From Fibrella rubiginis (lineage in GTDB: Bacteria; Bacteroidota; Bacteroidia; Cytophagales; Spirosomataceae), in assembly GCF_017353185.1 (NCBI RefSeq), contig NZ_JAFMYV010000007.1, positions 248,001 through 312,000 on the forward strand: a stretch of 64,000 nt of DNA. The letters run 5' to 3'. The notes beneath the pieces were generated by a model that was not told where the DNA came from, made no database searches, and worked only from the letters and a program-made list of their open reading frames with translations. Both the position numbers and the translations under genes were made by a program. This document shows positions 34,087 to 41,244 of the stretch, piece after piece. Every line of letters begins with the position of its first letter. The first letter of the stretch is position 1.

Positions 34087-34129
34087 TTAACAACTTTTAA
34101 CAGCCGCAAACCGTCGCTAACTCGTTAGC
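34087..34129. promoter_or_regulatory. Candidate response-regulator binding region in the divergent intergenic gap
   Basis: TTAAC is repeated at 34087-34091 and 34097-34101, a 10-bp period as used by OmpR-family dimers. A perfect palindrome GCTAAC-tc-GTTAGC follows at 34116-34129, itself related to the TTAAC motif. It sits between the sensor kinase gene and the secreted protein gene. Binding is inferred. Confidence 0.35.
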
Positions 34130-34158
34130 AAACAAACCCCTTTCAGTAGCTGACTATC

Positions 34159-35190
34159 ATGAAAAAAACAGTGAAACAAAGCCTGCAGTTCGCCCTGGGG
34201 CTGAGCCTGATGGCCACCGTTGCCCACGCGCAGACAGACGCCAATAAGCCCGGCGAACTGCGTCTGAAAGTAACCGAGCGCAGTGGAAACGATATCCGCG
34301 AAATTGAACGTACCTACCGTGCCGATGGCATGACCGATGCCCGCCGCGATGCCATTGTGAATAAGCTGATTGATTCACTTCGGGCTACACGCAAGGGCAA
34401 AGACAGTCAGATTTCGGTTACGATGGAAGGTAAATATGCCCAGGAAGGCAAAGGAGGCCCGTCGGGTAGGGTTGGCGTGCAGGAAGACCGTGTGATTTTG
34501 CGCAACCGCAACGGCATGAACCGCACGGAAGTAGAAACCATTGAAACAAGGCCAGATGACAACAACACTGATCGGCGCGTAGAAGGTTACGCCTATAAAG
34601 CGCCACGGCCCCCTCGCCCGCCGCGTGCTCCGCGCCCACTTCGCGGTAATGTTGACACCAACGTCGACGTGTACATAGACGACTCTTCGATGGCCCACTT
34701 CGACACACTGGGTCGGCAACTGCGCCGTCTACGCTTAGACCGCCGTAAAATGGATTCACTGGCTAGTGGCCTGCGTCGGTTTCAATACAATTTCCGGCGC
34801 GATTTCCAGCCCATGGTAGACCAATTGAATCGGGGCGACTGGGCAGCTGATCTGGAAGGGCAGCTGGCCCGCCCGTTCGAGGCCTGGAACCGAAGCGGCG
34901 CTAACCAACCATCGACCGTGCGTGGCCTGGACGCGTATCCCAGTAACCCCGACCGCAACATGCTGAATGTACGGTTTAACGCCCCTGCTAAAGGCGATGT
35001 GAGCATTGTGGTAACAAACCCCAAAGGCAAAGAAGTAGCTCACCGTGAGCTGAAAGACTTCGCTGGTGAATTTGTCGGTCAGGTTGACTTAGGCAGAAAA
35101 GCCGAGGGAGTCTACTTCGTCACCGTTACTCAAAACGACGACGGTGCCGTACGCCGAGTGATGATCCGAAAGGATGAATCCGCGAAATAA
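34159..35190 (+). CDS. Secreted protein with T9SS type A-like C-terminal sorting domain
   Basis: 343 residues. Signal peptide 1-24 ends at ATVAHAQ. The middle (about 150-165) has a Pro/Arg-rich APRPPRPPRAPRPLR stretch, and residues about 190-230 are Arg-rich and probably helical. The last 80 residues (NMLNVRFNAPAKGDVSIVV, then GVYFVTVTQND) have the strand pattern of the type IX secretion C-terminal domain. I do not recognise the central domain. Its divergence from the two-component genes suggests control by that system. Probably periplasmic or surface-attached. Confidence 0.65.
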   Translation: MKKTVKQSLQFALGLSLMATVAHAQTDANKPGELRLKVTERSGNDIREIERTYRADGMTDARRDAIVNKLIDSLRATRKGKDSQISVTMEGKYAQEGKGGPSGRVGVQEDRVILRNRNGMNRTEVETIETRPDDNNTDRRVEGYAYKAPRPPRPPRAPRPLRGNVDTNVDVYIDDSSMAHFDTLGRQLRRLRLDRRKMDSLASGLRRFQYNFRRDFQPMVDQLNRGDWAADLEGQLARPFEAWNRSGANQPSTVRGLDAYPSNPDRNMLNVRFNAPAKGDVSIVVTNPKGKEVAHRELKDFAGEFVGQVDLGRKAEGVYFVTVTQNDDGAVRRVMIRKDESAK

Positions 35191-35234
35191 TTATCAAACG
35201 TGTTAGGTCTCGGAAACCCAATACGTTTATGTGC

Positions 35235-35268
35235 AAAAATGCCCTGCCGACGTCGGCAGGGCATTTTT
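35235..35268. terminator. Bidirectional rho-independent terminator
   Basis: A stem GCCCTGCCGA/TCGGCAGGGC (35241-35262) is flanked by AAAAAT on the left and ATTTTT on the right, giving a T-run in both directions. It serves the convergent genes ending at 35190 and 35271. Confidence 0.85.
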
Positions 35269-35270
35269 GG

Positions 35271-35963
35271 TTATGCACGGCTGGCAGTTTTCAGGCGGGC
35301 GGTGCGTTGGGCCAGTGCGTCCAGGTAATCAATGACGGCGGCCTCGTAAAGAATAACCGCAATCACAGTCAGCGATGACAAGATGGGATGGTGGTTGGCG
35401 AAGTTGCCCGTTTCAAAGCGGTCGAAAATCAGATGAGGCCACATGCCTGCATAGATAATGATGCCATAGCCACTATACAAGGCAAAGAAGTTATACCGAT
35501 TCAGGAGCGTAGGACGCTTTCTAATCAGTTTATACCCCTGCACAAGCAGCAGTATTGCAAAGTGCCCTACAGCCGCGGCTCTGGCATAAAAGGGTACATA
35601 ATCAAAAAAATAAGTAGCTACCGGGCTACAGGCCAGATACGCCACGGAGCTAATCACAACCAGTGTAAAAAGCAGCCGGGGCCAGCGTAGGTAGCTTTTT
35701 AGCTTGTCTGATAATAATCGACGGGCGTCTTTGTGCCGGGCTAACTCAAAATTCTCCTCCATCGCTAGCAAACCTTTCCGGCCACCAAAGTCGGTGTGTA
35801 CGGCTCGTAATGCTTCGTCAAAAGTTTTACTCTCGGCCATATACATTGCAATGGCTTCCTGATAATGATCCGTCAATTCGGCAATTAATACCCTGTTCAA
35901 TAGCCAGTTATCACTTCGTAAGTGTTTGTCAATCAGCGCGATTTGTGTAGGGTTCAGTGGCAT
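35271..35963 (-). CDS. PadR-linked membrane protein with helical (HAAS-like) N-terminus
   Basis: 230 residues. The first 75 are helical and acidic (LIAELTDHYQEAIAMYMAES and FGGRKGLLAMEENFE), like the domains found next to PadR regulators. About four hydrophobic segments follow (around 97-112, 125-142, 157-175, 190-212). It is a paralogue of the next gene upstream: SYLRWPRLLFT here matches SYFRWPMVIAT there, and the N-termini align. It starts 3 nt after its paralogue. Function unknown; a membrane partner regulated by the PadR protein is the simplest guess. Confidence 0.65.
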   Translation of the reverse strand: MPLNPTQIALIDKHLRSDNWLLNRVLIAELTDHYQEAIAMYMAESKTFDEALRAVHTDFGGRKGLLAMEENFELARHKDARRLLSDKLKSYLRWPRLLFTLVVISSVAYLACSPVATYFFDYVPFYARAAAVGHFAILLLVQGYKLIRKRPTLLNRYNFFALYSGYGIIIYAGMWPHLIFDRFETGNFANHHPILSSLTVIAVILYEAAVIDYLDALAQRTARLKTASRA

Positions 35964-35966
35964 GGC

Positions 35967-36623
35967 TTAAAAAACAGGCTTATAATAGAACGTTTCGCGG
36001 GTAAGCTCAGCTAGGCAAATGGCCTGAAAAAGCACGCCACCTGCCAGCAATGCAGTAACGCTTAAGTGTGTGGTGAAGGGTACCAGAATGCGCTCATTAT
36101 CTGTCATAATGAGAAAAAGATTGGCCATGTTGACCGGCCAGCTACCATTATTGGAAATGTAGCGCCAGACCAGTTTTTGGCGGCTGTCTTTGTTACGATA
36201 GTATGGAATCCAGGCTGCTAACATGACAGCAGCAGGCAAAAAAACGAATAGGTAATTTATGATTTTCGCCAAATCAGCGGGTAAGTTGCTGTAGACGGTG
36301 CCTAATATCGCGCTTACCAGTACCGTCGCTATCACCATAGGCCAGCGGAAATAGCTTTTCATGATGGCCACGTGTCGCGCCCGAACTTGCTTTTTAGTAA
36401 CGGCCTCGTAATCGTCCTGAATCTGCCGTATGCCCGTGCCATCGCCCAACTCCTGCCAGGCAGTGGTGCTTGCCTCGTAGAAGGATTGGCCTGCTGCCAT
36501 CTTTTCTTCCGTCAGCGTGGCGTAGTGATCCAGCAACTCTTCCCCTAAATGGTCGTACTTAATGTTAACCCGAGAATACAAGTCGTGATTAAGAATAATT
36601 AGCTGTTTATGAGTCAGTTTCAT
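35967..36623 (-). CDS. PadR-linked membrane protein, paralogue of the following gene
   Basis: 218 residues with the same plan as its paralogue: a helical N-terminal domain (EELLDHYATLTEEKMAAG and WQELGDGTGIRQIQDDYE) followed by four hydrophobic segments. It begins 2 nt after the PadR stop, so the three genes form one operon. The N-terminal domain resembles the HAAS domain associated with PadR proteins in many phyla. Biochemical role unknown. Confidence 0.65.
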   Translation of the reverse strand: MKLTHKQLIILNHDLYSRVNIKYDHLGEELLDHYATLTEEKMAAGQSFYEASTTAWQELGDGTGIRQIQDDYEAVTKKQVRARHVAIMKSYFRWPMVIATVLVSAILGTVYSNLPADLAKIINYLFVFLPAAVMLAAWIPYYRNKDSRQKLVWRYISNNGSWPVNMANLFLIMTDNERILVPFTTHLSVTALLAGGVLFQAICLAELTRETFYYKPVF

Positions 36624-36625
36624 GC

Positions 36626-36967
36626 CTAAATAGCTGGTTTCAGGTTCAGGATTGTGTTCAGGTTTTCCATGAAGGCGCGTAATTCAGACGTTCGGCTGAC
36701 CGACTGTTGCTGTCCGTCTTTAGTGAGCGAATAATATTTGCGCGCCCGGCCGTCTACCACTTCGGTTTCGGTGGTGAGCAGGCCTTCGGCTTCCAGTTTG
36801 TGCAGGGCGGGGTAGAGTGCTCCTTCCGTAATGGCCATCTCGCCTGCGGTAAGGGCTTTTACCTGTTGCGTGATTTCATAGCCATACATCCGTTCGCGGT
36901 CTTCCAGCAACTTCAGGATAATCACGGATAAGCTGCCTTTCAGTACGTGTTGGGTGGTGCTGTTCAT
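36626..36967 (-). CDS. PadR family transcriptional repressor
   Basis: 113 residues from ATG 36967; ATG 36985 is a longer option. The winged helix contains LKGSLSVIILKLLEDRERMY, GYEITQQV, the EGALYPALHKLEAEGLL recognition helix, and wing residues DGRARKYYSLTKDG. PadR proteins usually repress their own operon. A 15-bp-arm palindrome lies just upstream and is the likely operator. It leads the operon with the two membrane-protein genes. Confidence 0.88.
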   Translation of the reverse strand: MNSTTQHVLKGSLSVIILKLLEDRERMYGYEITQQVKALTAGEMAITEGALYPALHKLEAEGLLTTETEVVDGRARKYYSLTKDGQQQSVSRTSELRAFMENLNTILNLKPAI

Positions 36968-36972
36968 GAATG

Positions 36973-37022
36973 CAAGTATACTCAAAAATTATATACCTCG
37001 AAATCTTAGGTATATAATTTTT
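36973..37022 (-). promoter_or_regulatory. PadR operator palindrome with promoter
   Basis: AAAAATTATATACCT (36984-36998) and its exact inverse (37008-37022) form 15-bp arms around a 9-nt spacer. On the minus strand a near-consensus -7 box TATACTTG (36973-36980) follows, 5 nt before the padR ATG, so a bound repressor would cover the -33 region. Confidence 0.6.
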
Positions 37023-37118
37023 TCGCCCTTCCGTACTTTAGCATATTCATCTACGGTCAACTGTCGGCGTAGTACATTGTCATTGTTCAGCGGATGGTGG
37101 TGAGCAGCCGAAACAAAT

Positions 37119-37147
37119 CGTAAATCATACCTCGTAAATCGTAAATC
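37119..37147 (+). repeat. Short GTAAATC direct repeats before the ROK kinase gene
   Basis: The unit CGTAAATC occurs at 37119-37126 and 37133-37140, followed directly by GTAAATC at 37141-37147. It has the look of one arm of the short-repeat material seen in the long inverted repeats, but no inverted partner is nearby. Confidence 0.5.
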
Positions 37148-37152
37148 AATTC

Positions 37153-38064
37153 ATGGCTTCAGTTCAGTATCTGGGTATCGACGTTGGCGGCACGAACGTC
37201 AAAATGGGCGTTATTGACGCCAAATCGGGTAAAATCACCAATTTCTATAGCCACGACACCGATAGCTGGCGCGAATCAGGGCACTTCATGGATCAGTTTG
37301 CCGATGCCATCGCTGTGGAGCTGTATGCCAACAAGGAGGTGAAGAAAGTGGGTATCGGTCTGCCCGGCATGATCAACCGCGAGCGCACAACCCCCCTCGA
37401 AATCACGGCCATTCCCGAACTGAACGGTGTGCCAATGGTCGATATCCTGACCAAACGCTTTCCCGACGTTGAGTTTTTCCTTGAAAATGACGCCAACGCG
37501 GCCGCGCTGGGCGAATTCTATTTTGTGGAAGACATGAACGATGAAAACTACATCTTCATTACGCTGGGCACGGGCGTGGGCGGGGCGGCCATCATCAGCA
37601 AAAAAGTATTTGTGGGTGGCGACGGCAACGCCATGGAGCCGGGCCACATCCCCTCACGGAATGGTAAGGTGCTGGAGCGCAACATCGGCAAGAAAGAACT
37701 GCTTGAACTAGCCGTTGCCCGCCGGGCAAGCTACAAAGGCCAGACCACCCTTCCCGCCGACGGCAGCATCTCAACCACAGGCCTGGTAGCCGCTGCTGCC
37801 GAAGGTGACGCCCTGGCGCTGGCCATCTGGGGCGAAGTAGGCGACATGTTGGGCGAAGGCCTGGTGTCGCTCGTGCGTATCCTCGACATCAAGCAAATTC
37901 TGATTGGCGGCGGTCTCTCGGCCTCTTTCGACTACATCATGCCCGCCGTGACCAAGCAACTCGACTACTGGCTCACACCCTATTACAAAGACGGCCTGAA
38001 AGTAACCCGCGCCACGCTGGGCAACGATGCCGGCCTGCTGGGTGCCGCGTCGTTGTGTTTTTAG
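37153..38064 (+). CDS. ROK family sugar kinase (glucokinase-like)
   Basis: 303 residues. LGIDVGGTNVKMGVID is the phosphate-1 ATP motif, GIGLPGMINRE and ENDANAAALGEF the sugar site with the catalytic Asp, and TLGTGVGGAAII the second phosphate loop. The zinc-binding CxCGxxGCxE motif of many ROK proteins is absent; MEPGHIPSRNGK stands at that place. It should phosphorylate glucose or a related hexose with ATP or polyphosphate. The stop codon TAG is the first part of a long inverted repeat shared with convergent murB. Confidence 0.85.
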   Translation: MASVQYLGIDVGGTNVKMGVIDAKSGKITNFYSHDTDSWRESGHFMDQFADAIAVELYANKEVKKVGIGLPGMINRERTTPLEITAIPELNGVPMVDILTKRFPDVEFFLENDANAAALGEFYFVEDMNDENYIFITLGTGVGGAAIISKKVFVGGDGNAMEPGHIPSRNGKVLERNIGKKELLELAVARRASYKGQTTLPADGSISTTGLVAAAAEGDALALAIWGEVGDMLGEGLVSLVRILDIKQILIGGGLSASFDYIMPAVTKQLDYWLTPYYKDGLKVTRATLGNDAGLLGAASLCF

Positions 38065-38219
38065 TAGGGGCGGCCCCTCGTGGCCGCCCGCACTCGGACA
38101 CGATAGTGGCCGCTGATTTAAACGCACTTTACTACTATCCCTGGCGGCCCTTATCTTATCCACATATCAGCGGCCACTATCGTGTCCGAGTGCGGGCGGC
38201 CACGAGGGGCCGCCCCTAC
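38064..38219. repeat. Long perfect inverted repeat (54-bp arms) joining two convergent stop codons
   Basis: Arms 38064-38117 and 38166-38219 are perfectly complementary over 54 bp; the spacer is 48 nt. The left arm starts at the last base of the ROK stop codon and the right arm contains the murB stop codon. It is very GC-rich (GGGGCGGCCCC-type blocks). Related GCGGCC fragments occur after gmd near 41098. Confidence 0.95.
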
Positions 38220-39241
38220 AATACATTCACTTCCGGGTTGATAGCAATACCAAACTTCCGATTCACGGATTCCTGCACCTGCTGGGCCAGGGCTAAAATC
38301 TCGTTGCCGGTAGCGCGTCCGTAGTTAACCAATACCAGTGCCTGTTTGGCATGAACGCCTGCGTCGCCGTGGCGGTAGCCTTTCCAGCCCGCCTGTTCGA
38401 TGAGCCATCCGGCGGGTACTTTCACCTGCCCTTCGGTGGTGGGGTAACCGGGTAGGGCGGGAAATTGTGTTTTCAGGGCATCGAACTGTGCTGCCGGGAT
38501 CTCTGGATTTTTGAAGAAGCTGCCCGCGTTGCCAATTTCGGCGGGGTCGGGGAGCTTGCTGCGCCTGATCTTGATAACCGCGTTGCTAATGGCCCGGATG
38601 CTGAGCTTATCGTCCGTGATGCCCATCTCGTCGAGAGTTTCCTGAATAGCCCCATAGCGGGTGTGGAATGTGGGCGTTTTGTCGAGGCGGAACGTGACCG
38701 AGGTAATGATGTATTTGCCTTTCAGCTCGTGCTTGAATACGCTCTCGCGGTAGCCAAACTGACAGTCGGCATGGGCAAACCGGCGTTTTTCTCCCGTATT
38801 GATGTCGATTGCTTCGAGGTGGTCCACCAATTGCTCAACCTCAACACCATAGGCGCCGATATTTTGCATGGGTGCCGCCCCGGCCGTGCCCGGAATCAGC
38901 GACAGGTTTTCCATGCCGGCATAATTATTGTCTACGCAGAAGAGCACCAGTTCATGCCAGTTGACGCCCGCGCCCACCCGTATGTATATATGCAGGTCGT
39001 CTTCGCGCACTACCTCGATGCCCCCTATGCTCAGTTTTACAACCAGCCCCGGCACATCGCGGGTTAAGAGGATATTGCTACCTCCGCCCAGCATGAGTTT
39101 AGGCATTTTGGCCAGGTCGGGTAGTTGAAGTAAGGTTTGCAGGTCGGTTTCTGACGCGACTTCGGCAAAATAGTCGGCGTTGGCCGCGATGCCGAACGTA
39201 GTATAAGGCCGCAGCGACACGGCACGTTGAACGGTGAGCAT
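38216..39241 (-). CDS. murB: UDP-N-acetylenolpyruvoylglucosamine reductase
   Basis: 341 residues from ATG 39241; a longer in-frame start at 39382 overlaps the divergent lipoprotein gene. The FAD domain shows TTFGIAANADYF and LGGGSNILL; IPGTAGAAPMQNIGAYG is the substrate and FAD loop. Catalytic Ser lies in NAGSFFKNP and the final Glu in INPEVNVL. The length and YRESVFK element fit the E. coli type I enzyme. It makes UDP-MurNAc for peptidoglycan, in the cytoplasm. Confidence 0.95.
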   Translation of the reverse strand: MLTVQRAVSLRPYTTFGIAANADYFAEVASETDLQTLLQLPDLAKMPKLMLGGGSNILLTRDVPGLVVKLSIGGIEVVREDDLHIYIRVGAGVNWHELVLFCVDNNYAGMENLSLIPGTAGAAPMQNIGAYGVEVEQLVDHLEAIDINTGEKRRFAHADCQFGYRESVFKHELKGKYIITSVTFRLDKTPTFHTRYGAIQETLDEMGITDDKLSIRAISNAVIKIRRSKLPDPAEIGNAGSFFKNPEIPAAQFDALKTQFPALPGYPTTEGQVKVPAGWLIEQAGWKGYRHGDAGVHAKQALVLVNYGRATGNEILALAQQVQESVNRKFGIAINPEVNVL

Positions 39242-39261
39242 AGGTTCACGAATGATCGGGG

Positions 39262-39278
39262 CAAAATTAGTAAGTTTG
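39262..39278. promoter_or_regulatory. Back-to-back -7 boxes for murB and the lipoprotein gene
   Basis: On the minus strand 39262-39269 reads TAATTTTG, 20 nt before the murB ATG. On the plus strand 39271-39278 reads TAAGTTTG, 43 nt before the lipoprotein ATG. Both match TAnnTTTG and are 1 nt apart, so the two polymerases would compete. No convincing -33 box was found for either. Confidence 0.5.
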
Positions 39279-39321
39279 CAGGCAGTTTTTCCCGTAATTA
39301 AACGGGCTTTCGCTTTATCAG

Positions 39322-39897
39322 ATGGTACATCGTATCCGCGTTTTCTGTTGTGTATGTGGGCTATTAGCCGTTGCCGGGGCATGTGCGCCGAAAGTGACCA
39401 CAGCCAGTCGAAGCAATGCGGGTAGTTATAATGACTATTCCGAAGACCTATCGACGATACGACCCGTGTACGGTACGGTTACGCCAACGGCTCATACTGC
39501 CCCCACGGCGCCTCCCCCCCGTCCGGTAGAAAGCCCCCAAAAAGCAGCTACAGCTGCTCCTCCTGAACTGCTACATGTGAACCGACGCGTAGATGCCATT
39601 CTGGATACCATGGCTGTGCAAAGCCGCCGAGTACGCTATGCACCTGGTTATCGGGTGCAGATCTATGTGGGTAATGAACGTAATGCCGCCGATGCCGCCA
39701 AGCTACAGCTTTACCAGCTGTTTCCTGAACTCAGCGCCTACATGACCTACCAGCAACCTACCTACCGGCTCAAAGTAGGCGATTTTATGCGGCGTATGGA
39801 TATTGACCGGTACCTGCCCAAATTGAAGGCCGCGTTTCCCTCTGCGCAGTCGCAGCCCGATAGAGTAGACCTTCGTCGGGGCCTCTTAATAAGATAA
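39322..39897 (+). CDS. Lipoprotein with SPOR-like C-terminal domain
   Basis: 191 residues. The N-terminus (VFCCVCGLLAVAGAC) is a signal sequence with lipobox-like AGAC at about residues 18-21. Residues 45-85 are Pro/Thr/Ala-rich and probably disordered. From about 105 the pattern YRVQIYVGNERNAADAAKLQ and PTYRLKVGDFMRRMD resembles a SPOR-type fold, which binds denuded peptidoglycan strands. It probably anchors in a membrane and contacts the wall. The divergent neighbour murB is also a cell-wall gene. Confidence 0.6.
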   Translation: MVHRIRVFCCVCGLLAVAGACAPKVTTASRSNAGSYNDYSEDLSTIRPVYGTVTPTAHTAPTAPPPRPVESPQKAATAAPPELLHVNRRVDAILDTMAVQSRRVRYAPGYRVQIYVGNERNAADAAKLQLYQLFPELSAYMTYQQPTYRLKVGDFMRRMDIDRYLPKLKAAFPSAQSQPDRVDLRRGLLIR

Positions 39898-39922
39898 GTA
39901 CAACGAAATGGGCGTTGTGCCG

Positions 39923-39930
39923 TAGATTTG
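39923..39930 (+). promoter_or_regulatory. Candidate -7 box upstream of gmd
   Basis: TAGATTTG matches TAnnTTTG exactly and lies 48 nt before the gmd ATG, 25 nt after the preceding stop. No good -33 TTG at standard distance. Confidence 0.4.
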
Positions 39931-39978
39931 CTCCCTGAAACACGAAATCTTACAAATTCAGCAGTTGCTTCAAAGTTT

Positions 39979-41091
39979 ATGAAAAAGGCGTTGGTAACCG
40001 GCATAACCGGGCAGGACGGGGCTTATTTAGCCGAATTGCTGCTCGAAAAAGGGTACGAAGTCCACGGCGTGAAGCGTCGTAGCTCGCTCTTCAACACGCA
40101 GCGTGTCGATCATTTATACGAGGATCCACACGAAAAGCACGTTCGTTTCAAGCTCCATTATGGTGATCTGTCCGATTCGACCAATATCATCCGTCTGATC
40201 CAGGAAGTGCAGCCCGACGAGATTTATAACCTCGGTGCTATGTCGCACGTACGCGTAAGCTTCGACGAACCCGAATACACGGCTATGGTCGACGGCATCG
40301 GTACGTTGCGTATCCTGGAAGCTGTGCGCCTGTTGGGCCTGACCGAAAAAACCCGCGTATACCAGGCCTCGACGTCTGAACTATATGGCGGTGTGCAGGG
40401 TCACGCGCAGTCGGAGACTACGCCGTTCTATCCCCGTTCGCCCTATGCCGTGGCTAAACTGTACGGCTATTGGATCACGGTCAACTACCGCGAGGCTTAC
40501 AACATGTATGCCTGCAACGGTATTCTGTTCAACCACGAATCACCCCTGCGCGGCGAGACCTTCGTAACGCGCAAGATCACCCGCGCCGTGTCGCGGATTG
40601 GGTTGGGCCTGCAAGACAAAGTGTATCTGGGTAACATGGATTCCCTCCGCGACTGGGGCCACGCCAAAGACTACGTTGAGGCGATGTACCTGATTCTGCA
40701 ACAGGATACCCCCGAAGACTACGTTATTGCCACGGGCGTTACCACCACGGTACGTGACTTCGTGAAAATGTCGTTTGCCGAAATCGGTGTTGAACTGGAA
40801 TTCAAAGGCGAGGGCGTAGACGAGAAAGGCTACGTGGTATCATCAACGAACCCAGATTTTGCCGTTGAAGTGGGCAAAGAAGTGCTGGCCATCGACCCGC
40901 GTTATTTCCGCCCCACAGAGGTAGATCTGCTGCTAGGCGACCCTACCAAGGCGATGACCAAGCTGAACTGGAAGCCTAAGTACGATCTGGCTGGCCTCGT
41001 AAAAGATATGATGCAGGCCGACATCACGCTGTTCCAGCGCGACCAACTGCTGGCTAAAAGCGGTCATCAGGTACTGAATTATTACGAATAG
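39979..41091 (+). CDS. gmd: GDP-mannose 4,6-dehydratase
   Basis: 370 residues from ATG 39979, the standard Gmd length. NADP-binding [34 protein letters not shown], catalytic STSELYG and YxxxK in [14 protein letters not shown], plus [16 protein letters not shown], are all canonical. It converts GDP-mannose to GDP-4-keto-6-deoxymannose, the entry to fucose, rhamnose and perosamine. No GDP-fucose synthase gene follows, so the product may feed the perosamine-type aminotransferase encoded at 16272-17396. Confidence 0.95.
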   Translation: MKKALVTGITGQDGAYLAELLLEKGYEVHGVKRRSSLFNTQRVDHLYEDPHEKHVRFKLHYGDLSDSTNIIRLIQEVQPDEIYNLGAMSHVRVSFDEPEYTAMVDGIGTLRILEAVRLLGLTEKTRVYQASTSELYGGVQGHAQSETTPFYPRSPYAVAKLYGYWITVNYREAYNMYACNGILFNHESPLRGETFVTRKITRAVSRIGLGLQDKVYLGNMDSLRDWGHAKDYVEAMYLILQQDTPEDYVIATGVTTTVRDFVKMSFAEIGVELEFKGEGVDEKGYVVSSTNPDFAVEVGKEVLAIDPRYFRPTEVDLLLGDPTKAMTKLNWKPKYDLAGLVKDMMQADITLFQRDQLLAKSGHQVLNYYE

Positions 41092-41130
41092 CAGGAGCGG
41101 CCCCAGCGGTCGCCCGAATGCCAACAGAAG

Positions 41131-41165
41131 GGGCGTTGCTGAATCACATCGGCAACGCTCTTTTT
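41131..41165 (+). terminator. Rho-independent terminator after gmd
   Basis: GGCGTTGC (41132-41139) pairs with GCAACGCT (41152-41159) across a 12-nt loop; the T-run is at 41161-41165. Confidence 0.65.
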
Positions 41166-41244
41166 GTTGTGGGTAGCCTGCCCCCATTTTTGTAAGTTCG
41201 CGTTTTAGCCAGCGCGGAACTCACTTCACCCTGTTGCACGTCTC

